Source: CBDCWA01 sp046048295 | GTDB lineage: Bacteria; Pseudomonadota; Alphaproteobacteria; Rhizobiales; Hyphomicrobiaceae | Length of the DNA: 21,186 nucleotides | NCBI GenBank assembly: GCA_046048295.1 | Contig: JBJOGJ010000044.1 | Coordinates: forward strand, 1 to 21,186 | Direction of reading: 5' to 3' | Shown: in pieces, positions 15,766 through 21,186 of the stretch | Numbering within the stretch: position 1 is the stretch's first letter | Layout of the letters: the number at the start of each line of letters is the position of its first letter | The notes under the pieces: generated by a model | Told to the model about the DNA's origin: nothing | Databases searched by the model: none | What the model saw: the letters and a program-made list of their open reading frames with translations, nothing else | Program-made: the position numbers and the translations under genes

Positions 15766-15922
15766 CAAATACTCAAAATCTCTGCACAAACTCTTGATGA
15801 TAGGTCACGGACAGCCATCGGTTGCATATCCCCTTGTGAATTTTCGGGGCATCGTGAACGCTATGTTTGCTCTTTCGAACTAGCATTGCCGGGGAATGTG
15901 CAGCGACAGCGGGGACAGTGGC

Positions 15923-16525
15923 ATGGAAGCCGTGCACGAGCGCGATGGAGAGACTGAAACGATCGAGTTCACGCGGCAGGCGACACCCGTCCGGATCGCC
16001 TTCGCCGCCCTACCCGCGCTCGTCGTTGTTCAGATGCTTCTCGTCATCGTCTTCAACACCATTCCGGCGACGCTGCTCGCCTTGATGCTCGTATCCGCCG
16101 GCTGCTGCGCGGCGCTCGCGGTCCTTTTCGTCGATCAGGTACTGCCCGTCAGGGTCAAGCTCAGCCCCGAAGGGCTGCGAGTCGAGCGTACGTGGGGCTC
16201 AGCAGACTATCCCTGGCAGATGGTCGAAGCCGTGAAAATGACGGGTGCGACCGGCACTTTCGGGGACGATCCGACCGAAGCCTCCACCCAGCGCTTCGGC
16301 ATCGGACTCTTCCTCCGCGTTTCCGGCGGCAGCGGCGAGCGGGATGTCGACGACAACCCCGATGTCATCCTTTACTCGGGCAACGAGGGCGACGCTGCGC
16401 AACTGATTCGCATGGCCGACCACATCAATGCTTACCGGGGCCGCCTCGGAGGCCAGCGGACGACCACCGTCAAGAAGTTCGGCGGTGCGCCGAGGAACGC
16501 ACGCCCCCGCCAGATACGCGCCTGA
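15923..16525 (+). CDS. Hypothetical two-helix membrane protein with PH-like C-terminal region
   Basis: I do not recognise this gene. The chosen ATG (15923, MEAVHERDGE) has GGGGA 7 nt upstream and gives 200 residues. An ATG at 15896 would add nine residues but has its only GGGGA immediately adjacent. After a polar N-terminus come two hydrophobic segments at about 25-44 and 49-70, forming a membrane hairpin. The following soluble part begins with VRVKLSPEGLRVERTWGSADYPW, a pattern reminiscent of bacterial PH-type domains (short beta strands, then a Trp), and ends in a basic tail. The architecture resembles small membrane proteins with a C-terminal PH-like domain, but that is a pattern impression only. 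A hairpin separates it from the CDGSH gene 102 nt downstream, so it may be a separate transcription unit. Confidence 0.75.
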   Translation: MEAVHERDGETETIEFTRQATPVRIAFAALPALVVVQMLLVIVFNTIPATLLALMLVSAGCCAALAVLFVDQVLPVRVKLSPEGLRVERTWGSADYPWQMVEAVKMTGATGTFGDDPTEASTQRFGIGLFLRVSGGSGERDVDDNPDVILYSGNEGDAAQLIRMADHINAYRGRLGGQRTTTVKKFGGAPRNARPRQIRA

Positions 16526-16580
16526 TCGCCGGCTACCGGCACGCCCGGCTGGACAAACCGGCTGGCGCCGTTAAGACGAT

Positions 16581-16600
16581 AGTGCGGCAGAGGCCGCACT
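16581..16600. terminator. hairpin between the PH-like gene and the CDGSH gene
   Basis: AGTGCGGC (16581-16588) and GCCGCACT (16593-16600) form a perfect 8-bp stem with the loop AGAG. It lies 56 nt after the previous stop and ends 27 nt before the CDGSH start codon. It is followed by TTCGCC rather than a T-run. A terminator for the upstream gene is the simplest reading; a leader structure controlling the downstream operon is the alternative. Confidence 0.5.
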
Positions 16601-16627
16601 TCGCCATCTTCGCCGGGAGGATCAGCA

Positions 16628-16870
16628 ATGGCCGAGGAACGCAAGATTGCCCAGCTCGGGCCCTATCAGGTCGAGCTTACGGCCGGCCAGGAGTACTGGT
16701 GGTGCGCGTGCGGGCACTCCAAGTCGCAGCCGTTCTGCGACGGCTCGCACAAAGGCACTGGCATCCAGCCCAACGGCTTCACCCCTGAGACGACCGGCGT
16801 CTACAATCTCTGCGGCTGCAAGGCGTCCGACGACATGCCCTACTGCGACGGCGCCCACAACATGCTGTGA
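16628..16870 (+). CDS. Two-motif CDGSH iron-sulfur protein
   Basis: A small soluble protein of 80 residues predicted to bind two [2Fe-2S] clusters through CDGSH (mitoNEET-type) motifs. The first site has Cys26, Cys28, Cys37 and His41 (CACGHSKSQPFCDGSH). The second has Cys62, Cys64, Cys73 and His77 (CGCKASDDMPYCDGAH), with Ala in place of Ser. Each site follows the Cys-X-Cys-X8-Cys-X3-His spacing of three cysteines and one histidine. There is no membrane helix, unlike human mitoNEET. Roles proposed for the family include electron transfer and redox or iron sensing; none can be assigned here. A strong GGGAGG lies about 8 nt before the ATG. The gene is 40 nt upstream of ald on the same strand, so the two are probably co-transcribed. 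Confidence 0.95.
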   Translation: MAEERKIAQLGPYQVELTAGQEYWWCACGHSKSQPFCDGSHKGTGIQPNGFTPETTGVYNLCGCKASDDMPYCDGAHNML

Positions 16871-16910
16871 CGCCAGCATCGACTGTTGCTGCCCTTTCCA
16901 GGAGATCCAC

Positions 16911-18035
16911 ATGCTGATCGGGGTGCCGCGCGAGATCAAGGTCAGGGAATACAGGGTCGGACTGACGCCGACCAGTGTGCGCGAACTCGTTGCCCACGGC
17001 CACGAGGTGGTGGTGGAAACCTGCGCCGGGGCCGGGATCGGTATGGAGGATGGCGACTATGTCCGTGCTGGCGCCCGGATTGCGGCTTCCGCCGCCGATG
17101 TGTTCAAGGACGCGGAACTGATCGTCAAGGTCAAGGAACCGCAGGCGGAGGAGCGCCGCATGCTCCGGCGCGGGCAGGTGCTGTTCACCTACCTGCATCT
17201 GGCGCCCGACCCAGCCCAGGCGAGAGACCTCGTTGCCAGCGGCGCCACCTGCATCGCCTACGAAACCGTCACCTCGTCCGCAGGGGGGCTGCCGCTGCTG
17301 GCGCCGATGTCTGAAATTGCCGGGCGCATGGCTGTGCAGGCCGGCGCCTATTATCTCGAAAAGGCGCACGGCGGCCACGGCGTCCTCATCGGCGGCGTGC
17401 CGGGTGTCGATCCGGCCAAGGTCGTGATCATCGGCGGCGGCGTGGTTGGAACGCACGCTGCGCATATCGCGCTCGGGATGGGGGCGGACGTCTGGGTGCT
17501 CGACCGGAACCTCGAGGTGCTCAGGCGGCTGTGGCGCCAGTTCGGGCGGCCGCTCGCCACCGTCTACTCCACCCGGGATGCCATCGACCGGCATCTGCGC
17601 GAGGCAGACCTTGTCATTTGCGGCGTGCTGATCCCGGGTGCCGAGGCTCCGAAACTGATTACGCGGGAGCACGTCAAATCGATGAAGACCGGCTCCGTGA
17701 TCGTCGACGTTGCAATCGACCAGGGCGGATGTGCCGAGACGTCGCGGCCGACGACGCACGACGAGCCGACATACATCGTCGACGGCGTCATCCACTATTG
17801 CGTCGCGAACATGCCGGGTGGTGTTCCCAAAACCTCGACGCACGCGCTCAACAACGCTACCCTGCCGTTCGTGCTGAGCTTGGCCGACAAGGGTTGGAAG
17901 CGGGCGCTCTCGGACGACCCGCATCTTCTCGCTGGGCTGAATGTCTGGTCGGGCAACATCACGTGCCAGCCGGTGGCGGAGGCCCTGGGGATGGCCTACC
18001 TGCCGGCGGGACAGGCATTGGCTGGCGGAGGGTGA
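16911..18035 (+). CDS. ald: Alanine dehydrogenase
   Basis: Ald reversibly deaminates L-alanine to pyruvate and ammonium with NAD, mainly serving alanine catabolism. The ATG at 16911 is fixed by AGGAG 6 nt upstream and by the family N-terminus MLIGVPREIK; the frame extends further left only by chance. The length of 374 residues matches the usual 371 or so. Substrate residues Lys75 (KVKEP) and His96 (YLHLA) and catalytic Asp270 (VDVAIDQGG) fall at exactly the standard positions. The NAD loop GGGVVG is at 175-180. HYCVANMPGGVPKTST and the region around NVWSGNITCQPVAEALG are typical of Ald and not of the related transhydrogenase alpha subunit. It lies between the CDGSH gene and livH with 40-nt gaps on each side, suggesting that alanine taken up by the transporter is its substrate. 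Confidence 0.97.
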   Translation: MLIGVPREIKVREYRVGLTPTSVRELVAHGHEVVVETCAGAGIGMEDGDYVRAGARIAASAADVFKDAELIVKVKEPQAEERRMLRRGQVLFTYLHLAPDPAQARDLVASGATCIAYETVTSSAGGLPLLAPMSEIAGRMAVQAGAYYLEKAHGGHGVLIGGVPGVDPAKVVIIGGGVVGTHAAHIALGMGADVWVLDRNLEVLRRLWRQFGRPLATVYSTRDAIDRHLREADLVICGVLIPGAEAPKLITREHVKSMKTGSVIVDVAIDQGGCAETSRPTTHDEPTYIVDGVIHYCVANMPGGVPKTSTHALNNATLPFVLSLADKGWKRALSDDPHLLAGLNVWSGNITCQPVAEALGMAYLPAGQALAGGG

Positions 18036-18042
18036 TCGGGTC

Positions 18043-18060
18043 GGGCGCCGATTTCGGCCC
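18043..18060. repeat. small hairpin between ald and livH
   Basis: GCCG (18047-18050) and CGGC (18055-18058) flank ATTT, and flanking GG/CC can extend the stem past a bulged C. It occupies most of the 40-nt ald-livH gap, just before the livH ribosome site. It could lower livH expression relative to ald, but it is short and may be chance. Confidence 0.25.
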
Positions 18061-18075
18061 GTTGGGGGGAGTGCA

Positions 18076-19002
18076 TTGGAATATTTCCTGCAGCAACTGA
18101 TCAACGGGCTGACGCTCGGGGCGATCTACGGGCTCATCGCGATCGGCTACTCGATGGTGTACGGCATCATCGGCATGATCAATTTCGCGCACGGCGACAT
18201 CTTCATGGTCGGGGCATTCATCGCCCTCATTTTCATCCTGCTGCTCGGCGTTTCCGCTTCGCTGCCCATCGCCATCCTGCTGCTGGCGCTCGTCCTCGTC
18301 CTTGTTCTCGCGATGGCACTCACGTCCGTCTGGGGCTGGGCGGTCGAACGCATTGCCTACAGGCCGCTCCGGGGCTCGTTCCGACTGGCCCCGCTCATAT
18401 CGGCGATCGGAATGTCGATCGTGCTGCAGAACCTCGTGCAGATCGTCCAGGGCGCCCGCGTCAAGCCGCTGCAGCCCATCGTCACCGGCGGCTATGCCGT
18501 CGTCGAAAGCGCCGATGGTTTCACCGCCACGATCTCCAACATGCAGATCCTGATCGTCGTGACGACGGTGGTGCTGATGGCTGCCTTCACCTACCTCATC
18601 CAGGCGACGCCGCTCGGGCGTGCCCAGCGGGCCTGCGAGCAGGACCGGACGATGGCGGCACTGTCCGGCATCAACGTCGACCGAACGATCGCCGTCACCT
18701 TCATCCTCGGCGCCGCGCTCGCCTCGGTCGCCGGCTTCATGTACCTGCTCAACTACGGCGTCATCACTTTTAACATCGGCTTCGTCGCCGGTATCAAGGC
18801 CTTCACCGCTGCCGTGCTCGGCGGCATCGGCTCGCTGCCCGGGGCGATGATCGGCGGCCTCATCATCGGTCTCATCGAGGCGTTCTGGTCCGGCTATTTC
18901 TCCGCGCAGTACAAGGATGTCGCCGCGTTCGCCATTCTAGCCATCGTGCTGATCTTCATGCCGTCGGGCCTGTTCGGTCGTCCCGAGATCGAGAAGGTCT
19001 AG
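18076..19002 (+). CDS. livH: Branched-chain amino acid ABC transporter permease LivH
   Basis: An inner-membrane permease of the hydrophobic amino acid transporter (HAAT) family. I place the start at TTG 18076, because GGGGGAG lies 4 nt upstream and the product then begins (M)EYFLQQLINGLTLGAIYGLIAIGY, the standard LivH N-terminus. No in-frame ATG fits before residue 19. The 308 residues match the family. About eight hydrophobic segments are visible, with family marks VYGIIGMINFAHGDIFMVGAF, ERIAYRPLRGS, GRAQRACEQD (the coupling loop to the ATPase), and KAFTAAVLGGIGSLPGAMIGG. The stop is 4 nt before livM. The TTG start implies a lower translation rate than for the neighbouring ATG genes. Confidence 0.95.
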   Translation: MEYFLQQLINGLTLGAIYGLIAIGYSMVYGIIGMINFAHGDIFMVGAFIALIFILLLGVSASLPIAILLLALVLVLVLAMALTSVWGWAVERIAYRPLRGSFRLAPLISAIGMSIVLQNLVQIVQGARVKPLQPIVTGGYAVVESADGFTATISNMQILIVVTTVVLMAAFTYLIQATPLGRAQRACEQDRTMAALSGINVDRTIAVTFILGAALASVAGFMYLLNYGVITFNIGFVAGIKAFTAAVLGGIGSLPGAMIGGLIIGLIEAFWSGYFSAQYKDVAAFAILAIVLIFMPSGLFGRPEIEKV

Positions 19003-19006
19003 GGCG

Positions 19007-20299
19007 ATGGAGGCGATGCCGCAACCGAGCCGGCTCACGGCAGCCTTGAAGGATGCGCTTCTTGCCGCCGGCGTAGCTCTGCTGCTCGCGATCCCACTGT
19101 TCGCATTCAGGACGAACGATTCGGCTGGAGGCCTGGTTCTGACCTCGCACTGGATGAGCGTCGCCATCGGGGTTGGCGCCGTCTTCGTCGGCCGCCTTGC
19201 CCTCAATCTCGCGCGCGGCAGCCCCGTTTCGCTTCCGAGTCTGTCTTTCGTGCCGCCGGTGCTGCGGGAGCGCGCGGGGGCGTGGCTGCCCTATGCCGCG
19301 ATCGGGCTTGCCGTCGCCCTGCCTCTCCTTCCGACCTCGGACCGCTATATCGTCGACCTCGGCATTCTCGTCCTGACCTACATCATGCTCGGCTGGGGTC
19401 TCAACGTCGTCGTCGGGCTGGCCGGGCTGCTCGACCTCGGTTACGTCGCATTCTATGCCGTCGGCGCCTATTCATACGCGCTGCTCGCCCAGCACTTCGG
19501 GCTGTCGTTCTGGATCTGCCTGCCGCTCGCCGGCATCCTCGCCGCCTTCTGGGGCATCATCCTCGGTTTTCCGGTCCTGCGGCTGCGGGGCGACTACCTC
19601 GCCATCGTGACGCTGGCGTTCGGCGAGATCATCCGCATCGTGCTCGAGAACTGGGTCGAGTTGACGGGCGGGCCCAACGGCATCACCGGCATCGCGCGTC
19701 CCTCCTTCTTCGGGCTCGAGTTCAGGGACGGGGCCGGCTCGTTCGCCGACGTGTTCGGCCTCACCTATTCGCCGATCCACCGCATCGTCTTCCTCTACTA
19801 CCTCATCCTGGCGCTGGCGCTCATTACCAACTGGGTAACGCTCAGGCTGCGCCAGCAGGCGATCGGGCGAGCCTGGGAGGCGTTGCGCGAGGATGACATC
19901 GCGTGCCGCTCGCTTGGAATCAATACGGTGACGACGAAGCTCACGGCGTTTGCCATCGGCGCAATGTTCGGCGGCTTCGCGGGCTCGTTCTACGCCACCA
20001 AGCAGGGTTTCATCAGCCCAGAGAGCTTCGTGTTCATGGAGAGCGCGATGATACTCGCCATCGTCGTTCTCGGTGGCATGGGCAGCCAGTGGGGAGTAGC
20101 CATTGCCGCCATCGTCATGGTGTGCGGCATCGAGGTGTTCCGGGAACTCGAGAAGTACCGCATGCTGGTATTCGGCCTTGCCATGGTCGGGGTCATGGTC
20201 TGGCGGCCGCGCGGGCTCATCTCGCACCGCACGCCGTCAGTCGCGCTGCATGAGAAGCGCGCTGTTTCCGGCGAACTCGTTGGCGAGGGCCGCGGATGA
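19007..20299 (+). CDS. livM: Branched-chain amino acid ABC transporter permease LivM
   Basis: The second permease of the HAAT transporter, pairing with LivH in the membrane. It has 430 residues. The N-terminal 100 or so form the extra segment (DUF3382-like, two helices around 17-34 and 49-65) seen in long LivM proteins. The core then carries DRYIVDLGILVLTYIMLGWGLNVVVGLAGLLDLGYVAFYAVGAY, LRLRGDYLAIVTLAFGEIIRIV, NGITGI, the coupling loop GRAWEALREDDIACRSLGIN and ILAIVVLGGMGSQWG. The ATG at 19007 has GAAGG 9 nt upstream inside the livH end; an in-frame ATG three codons later is possible. The last codons overlap the livG start as ATGA, indicating translational coupling. The C-terminal tail (about the last 25 residues) is polar and variable. 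Confidence 0.95.
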   Translation: MEAMPQPSRLTAALKDALLAAGVALLLAIPLFAFRTNDSAGGLVLTSHWMSVAIGVGAVFVGRLALNLARGSPVSLPSLSFVPPVLRERAGAWLPYAAIGLAVALPLLPTSDRYIVDLGILVLTYIMLGWGLNVVVGLAGLLDLGYVAFYAVGAYSYALLAQHFGLSFWICLPLAGILAAFWGIILGFPVLRLRGDYLAIVTLAFGEIIRIVLENWVELTGGPNGITGIARPSFFGLEFRDGAGSFADVFGLTYSPIHRIVFLYYLILALALITNWVTLRLRQQAIGRAWEALREDDIACRSLGINTVTTKLTAFAIGAMFGGFAGSFYATKQGFISPESFVFMESAMILAIVVLGGMGSQWGVAIAAIVMVCGIEVFRELEKYRMLVFGLAMVGVMVWRPRGLISHRTPSVALHEKRAVSGELVGEGRG

Positions 20300-21135
20300 A
20301 TGCGAGCGATGCGATCCTCACGGTCGAACACCTGACGATGCGTTTCGGCGGCCTCGTCGCCAACGACGATGTGTCGTTCGATGCCCTGCGCGGGGCCATC
20401 ACCGCCGTCATCGGTCCCAACGGTGCCGGCAAGACAACCCTCTTCAACTGCATCACCGGGTTCTACAAGCCATCGGTTGGAAGTATCACCATGCGCCGCC
20501 ATGACGGCCGCTCATTCCTGCTCGAGCGCATGGACGACCACCAGATCAACCGCGAGGCGGGCGTCGCGCGCACATTCCAGAACATCCGCCTGTTCGCCGG
20601 CATGACCTGCCTCGAGAACCTGATGGTCGCCCAGCACAACACGCTTATGCGGTCGTCCGGGTTCATCATCGGCGGCGTACTCGGTCTTGCCGCCTACCGG
20701 CGCGCCGAGGCCGAAGCGATAGAGGTTTCCCGGCTCTGGCTCGACAAGGTCGGACTACTCGAGCGCGCCGACATCGCAGCTGGCAATCTCGCCTACGGCG
20801 ACCAGCGCCGACTGGAAATCGCCCGCGCCATGTGCACCCTGCCGGAGCTGCTCTGCCTCGACGAGCCGGCCGCCGGTCTCAATCCGCGCGAGAGCGCCGA
20901 TCTCAACCGTCTCCTGAAGGAGATCCGGGACGAGACCGGTGTGTCGATGCTGCTCATCGAACATGACATGAGCGTCGTCATGGCAATTTCCGACCACGTC
21001 GTCGTTCTGGACTATGGCGCCAAGATCGCCGAAGGGCCGCCCGCGGTGATCAAGAACAACCCGCAGGTCATCGCCGCGTATCTTGGCGTCCCGGACGAGG
21101 ACGTCGCCCAAGTCGAGCGGGAGATACGGCAATGA
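20296..21135 (+). CDS. livG: Branched-chain amino acid ABC transporter ATP-binding protein LivG
   Basis: One of the two cytoplasmic ATPases that drive the HAAT transporter. The length of 279 residues is slightly above the 255-260 norm because of an insertion around GFIIGGVLGLAAYRRAEAEA. Motifs in order are Walker A GPNGAGKT (40-47), Q-loop Gln95 in ARTFQNIRLF, the LivG-type signature LAYGDQRRLE (which replaces canonical LSGGQ), Walker B LLCLDE (185-190) with PAAGLNP, and the switch His223 in LLIEHDM. The C-terminal VIAAYLG is a LivG hallmark. It overlaps livM and livF by 4 nt each (ATGA), so translation of the three genes is probably coupled. All ATPase residues are intact. Confidence 0.96.
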   Translation: MNASDAILTVEHLTMRFGGLVANDDVSFDALRGAITAVIGPNGAGKTTLFNCITGFYKPSVGSITMRRHDGRSFLLERMDDHQINREAGVARTFQNIRLFAGMTCLENLMVAQHNTLMRSSGFIIGGVLGLAAYRRAEAEAIEVSRLWLDKVGLLERADIAAGNLAYGDQRRLEIARAMCTLPELLCLDEPAAGLNPRESADLNRLLKEIRDETGVSMLLIEHDMSVVMAISDHVVVLDYGAKIAEGPPAVIKNNPQVIAAYLGVPDEDVAQVEREIRQ

Positions 21136-21186
21136 CCGAGCCCCTCCTGCAGGTTCGCGGCGTTCATACGTTCTACGGCAACATCG
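21132..21186 (+). CDS. livF: Branched-chain amino acid ABC transporter ATP-binding protein LivF (3' end cut by window edge)
   Basis: Only the first 18 codons are present, MTEPLLQVRGVHTFYGNI. This matches the LivF N-terminus, in which VxGVHTxYGNI precedes the Walker A region. The ATG overlaps the livG stop by 4 nt. LivF is the partner ATPase of LivG. The rest of the gene, and possibly a substrate-binding protein gene, should lie to the right of the window. Confidence 0.88.
   Translation, partial: MTEPLLQVRGVHTFYGNI

Larger units (their letters stand above)
15567..15922. other. Divergent intergenic region upstream of fadE
   Basis: This region of about 350 nt is visibly more AT-rich than its surroundings and separates fadE (minus) from the PH-like membrane protein (plus). 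It contains the candidate fad promoter and two small palindromes listed separately. For the plus strand I see no good -35/-10 pair; scattered TTGATG, TTGTGA and CTATGT elements are wrongly spaced. A 66-codon frame at 15757-15957 has no protein-like features and overlaps the real gene start. Confidence 0.6.

Noticed and set aside
15757..15957. A 66-codon plus-strand frame in the fad divergent region
   Set aside because: It has no ribosome site or protein-like pattern and overlaps the better-supported membrane protein gene.
16647..16910. Extension of ald upstream through the CDGSH gene
   Set aside because: The frame is open by chance. The AGGAG before 16911 and the canonical MLIGVPREIK start fix ald there, and Lys75, His96 and Asp270 then fall at standard positions.
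1..21186. Search for CRISPR arrays, tRNAs, rRNAs, insertion sequences, phage genes, toxin-antitoxin or defence systems
   Set aside because: No spaced repeats, clover-leaf-like segments, transposase motifs or defence-type domains were seen on reading both strands. All long real frames belong to housekeeping or metabolic families or the few unnamed proteins listed.

Overview
The window is GC-rich, densely packed bacterial chromosome with strong third-position GC; that bias produces long false reading frames opposite the real genes. The gene content suggests an alphaproteobacterium, most likely Hyphomicrobiales. The main reason is the run glmU-glmS-(SPOR protein)-DUF502 facing recG, which I recall from Bradyrhizobium/Rhodopseudomonas-like genomes. 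The membrane-anchored FadE and the broad LivHMGF transporter fit that group too. No species call is possible from sequence alone.

Layout. 1-1638 (+) is the 3' part of recG (branched-DNA helicase), cut by the left edge. 1643-7240 (-) is an envelope block read right to left: glmU, glmS, a secreted TPR/SPOR-domain protein and a DUF502 membrane protein. The last converges on recG with a 4-nt gap. 7595-8497 (+) is a membrane-anchored coiled-coil protein with a SPOR-like C-terminus, divergent from glmU across a 354-nt region holding two clear inverted repeats. A strong hairpin (8524-8547) sits where this gene meets the minus-strand genes to its right.

8573-15566 (-) read right to left is fadE, fadJ, fadI and then a ypfJ-type zinc metallopeptidase that probably has its own promoter. 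The three fad genes cover every core step of fatty acyl-CoA beta-oxidation: dehydrogenation, hydration plus 3-hydroxyacyl oxidation, and thiolysis. A candidate promoter with two small palindromes lies upstream of fadE.

15923-21186 (+) starts with an unrecognised two-helix membrane protein. It is followed by a two-motif CDGSH Fe-S protein, alanine dehydrogenase (ald), and livH, livM, livG and the start of livF, cut by the right edge. Gaps are 40 nt or less from the CDGSH gene onward, with 4-nt ATGA overlaps at livM/livG and livG/livF, so this looks like one operon. The inferred theme is uptake of neutral or branched-chain amino acids coupled to alanine deamination. The periplasmic binding protein is not in view.

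I see no mobile element, CRISPR array, tRNA, rRNA, phage gene, toxin-antitoxin pair or defence system. This is mostly ordinary core chromosome. The points worth a second look are regulatory palindromes, a cysteine pair shared by the two SPOR-type proteins, and the CDGSH-ald-liv gene order. I do not see a convincing undescribed system.
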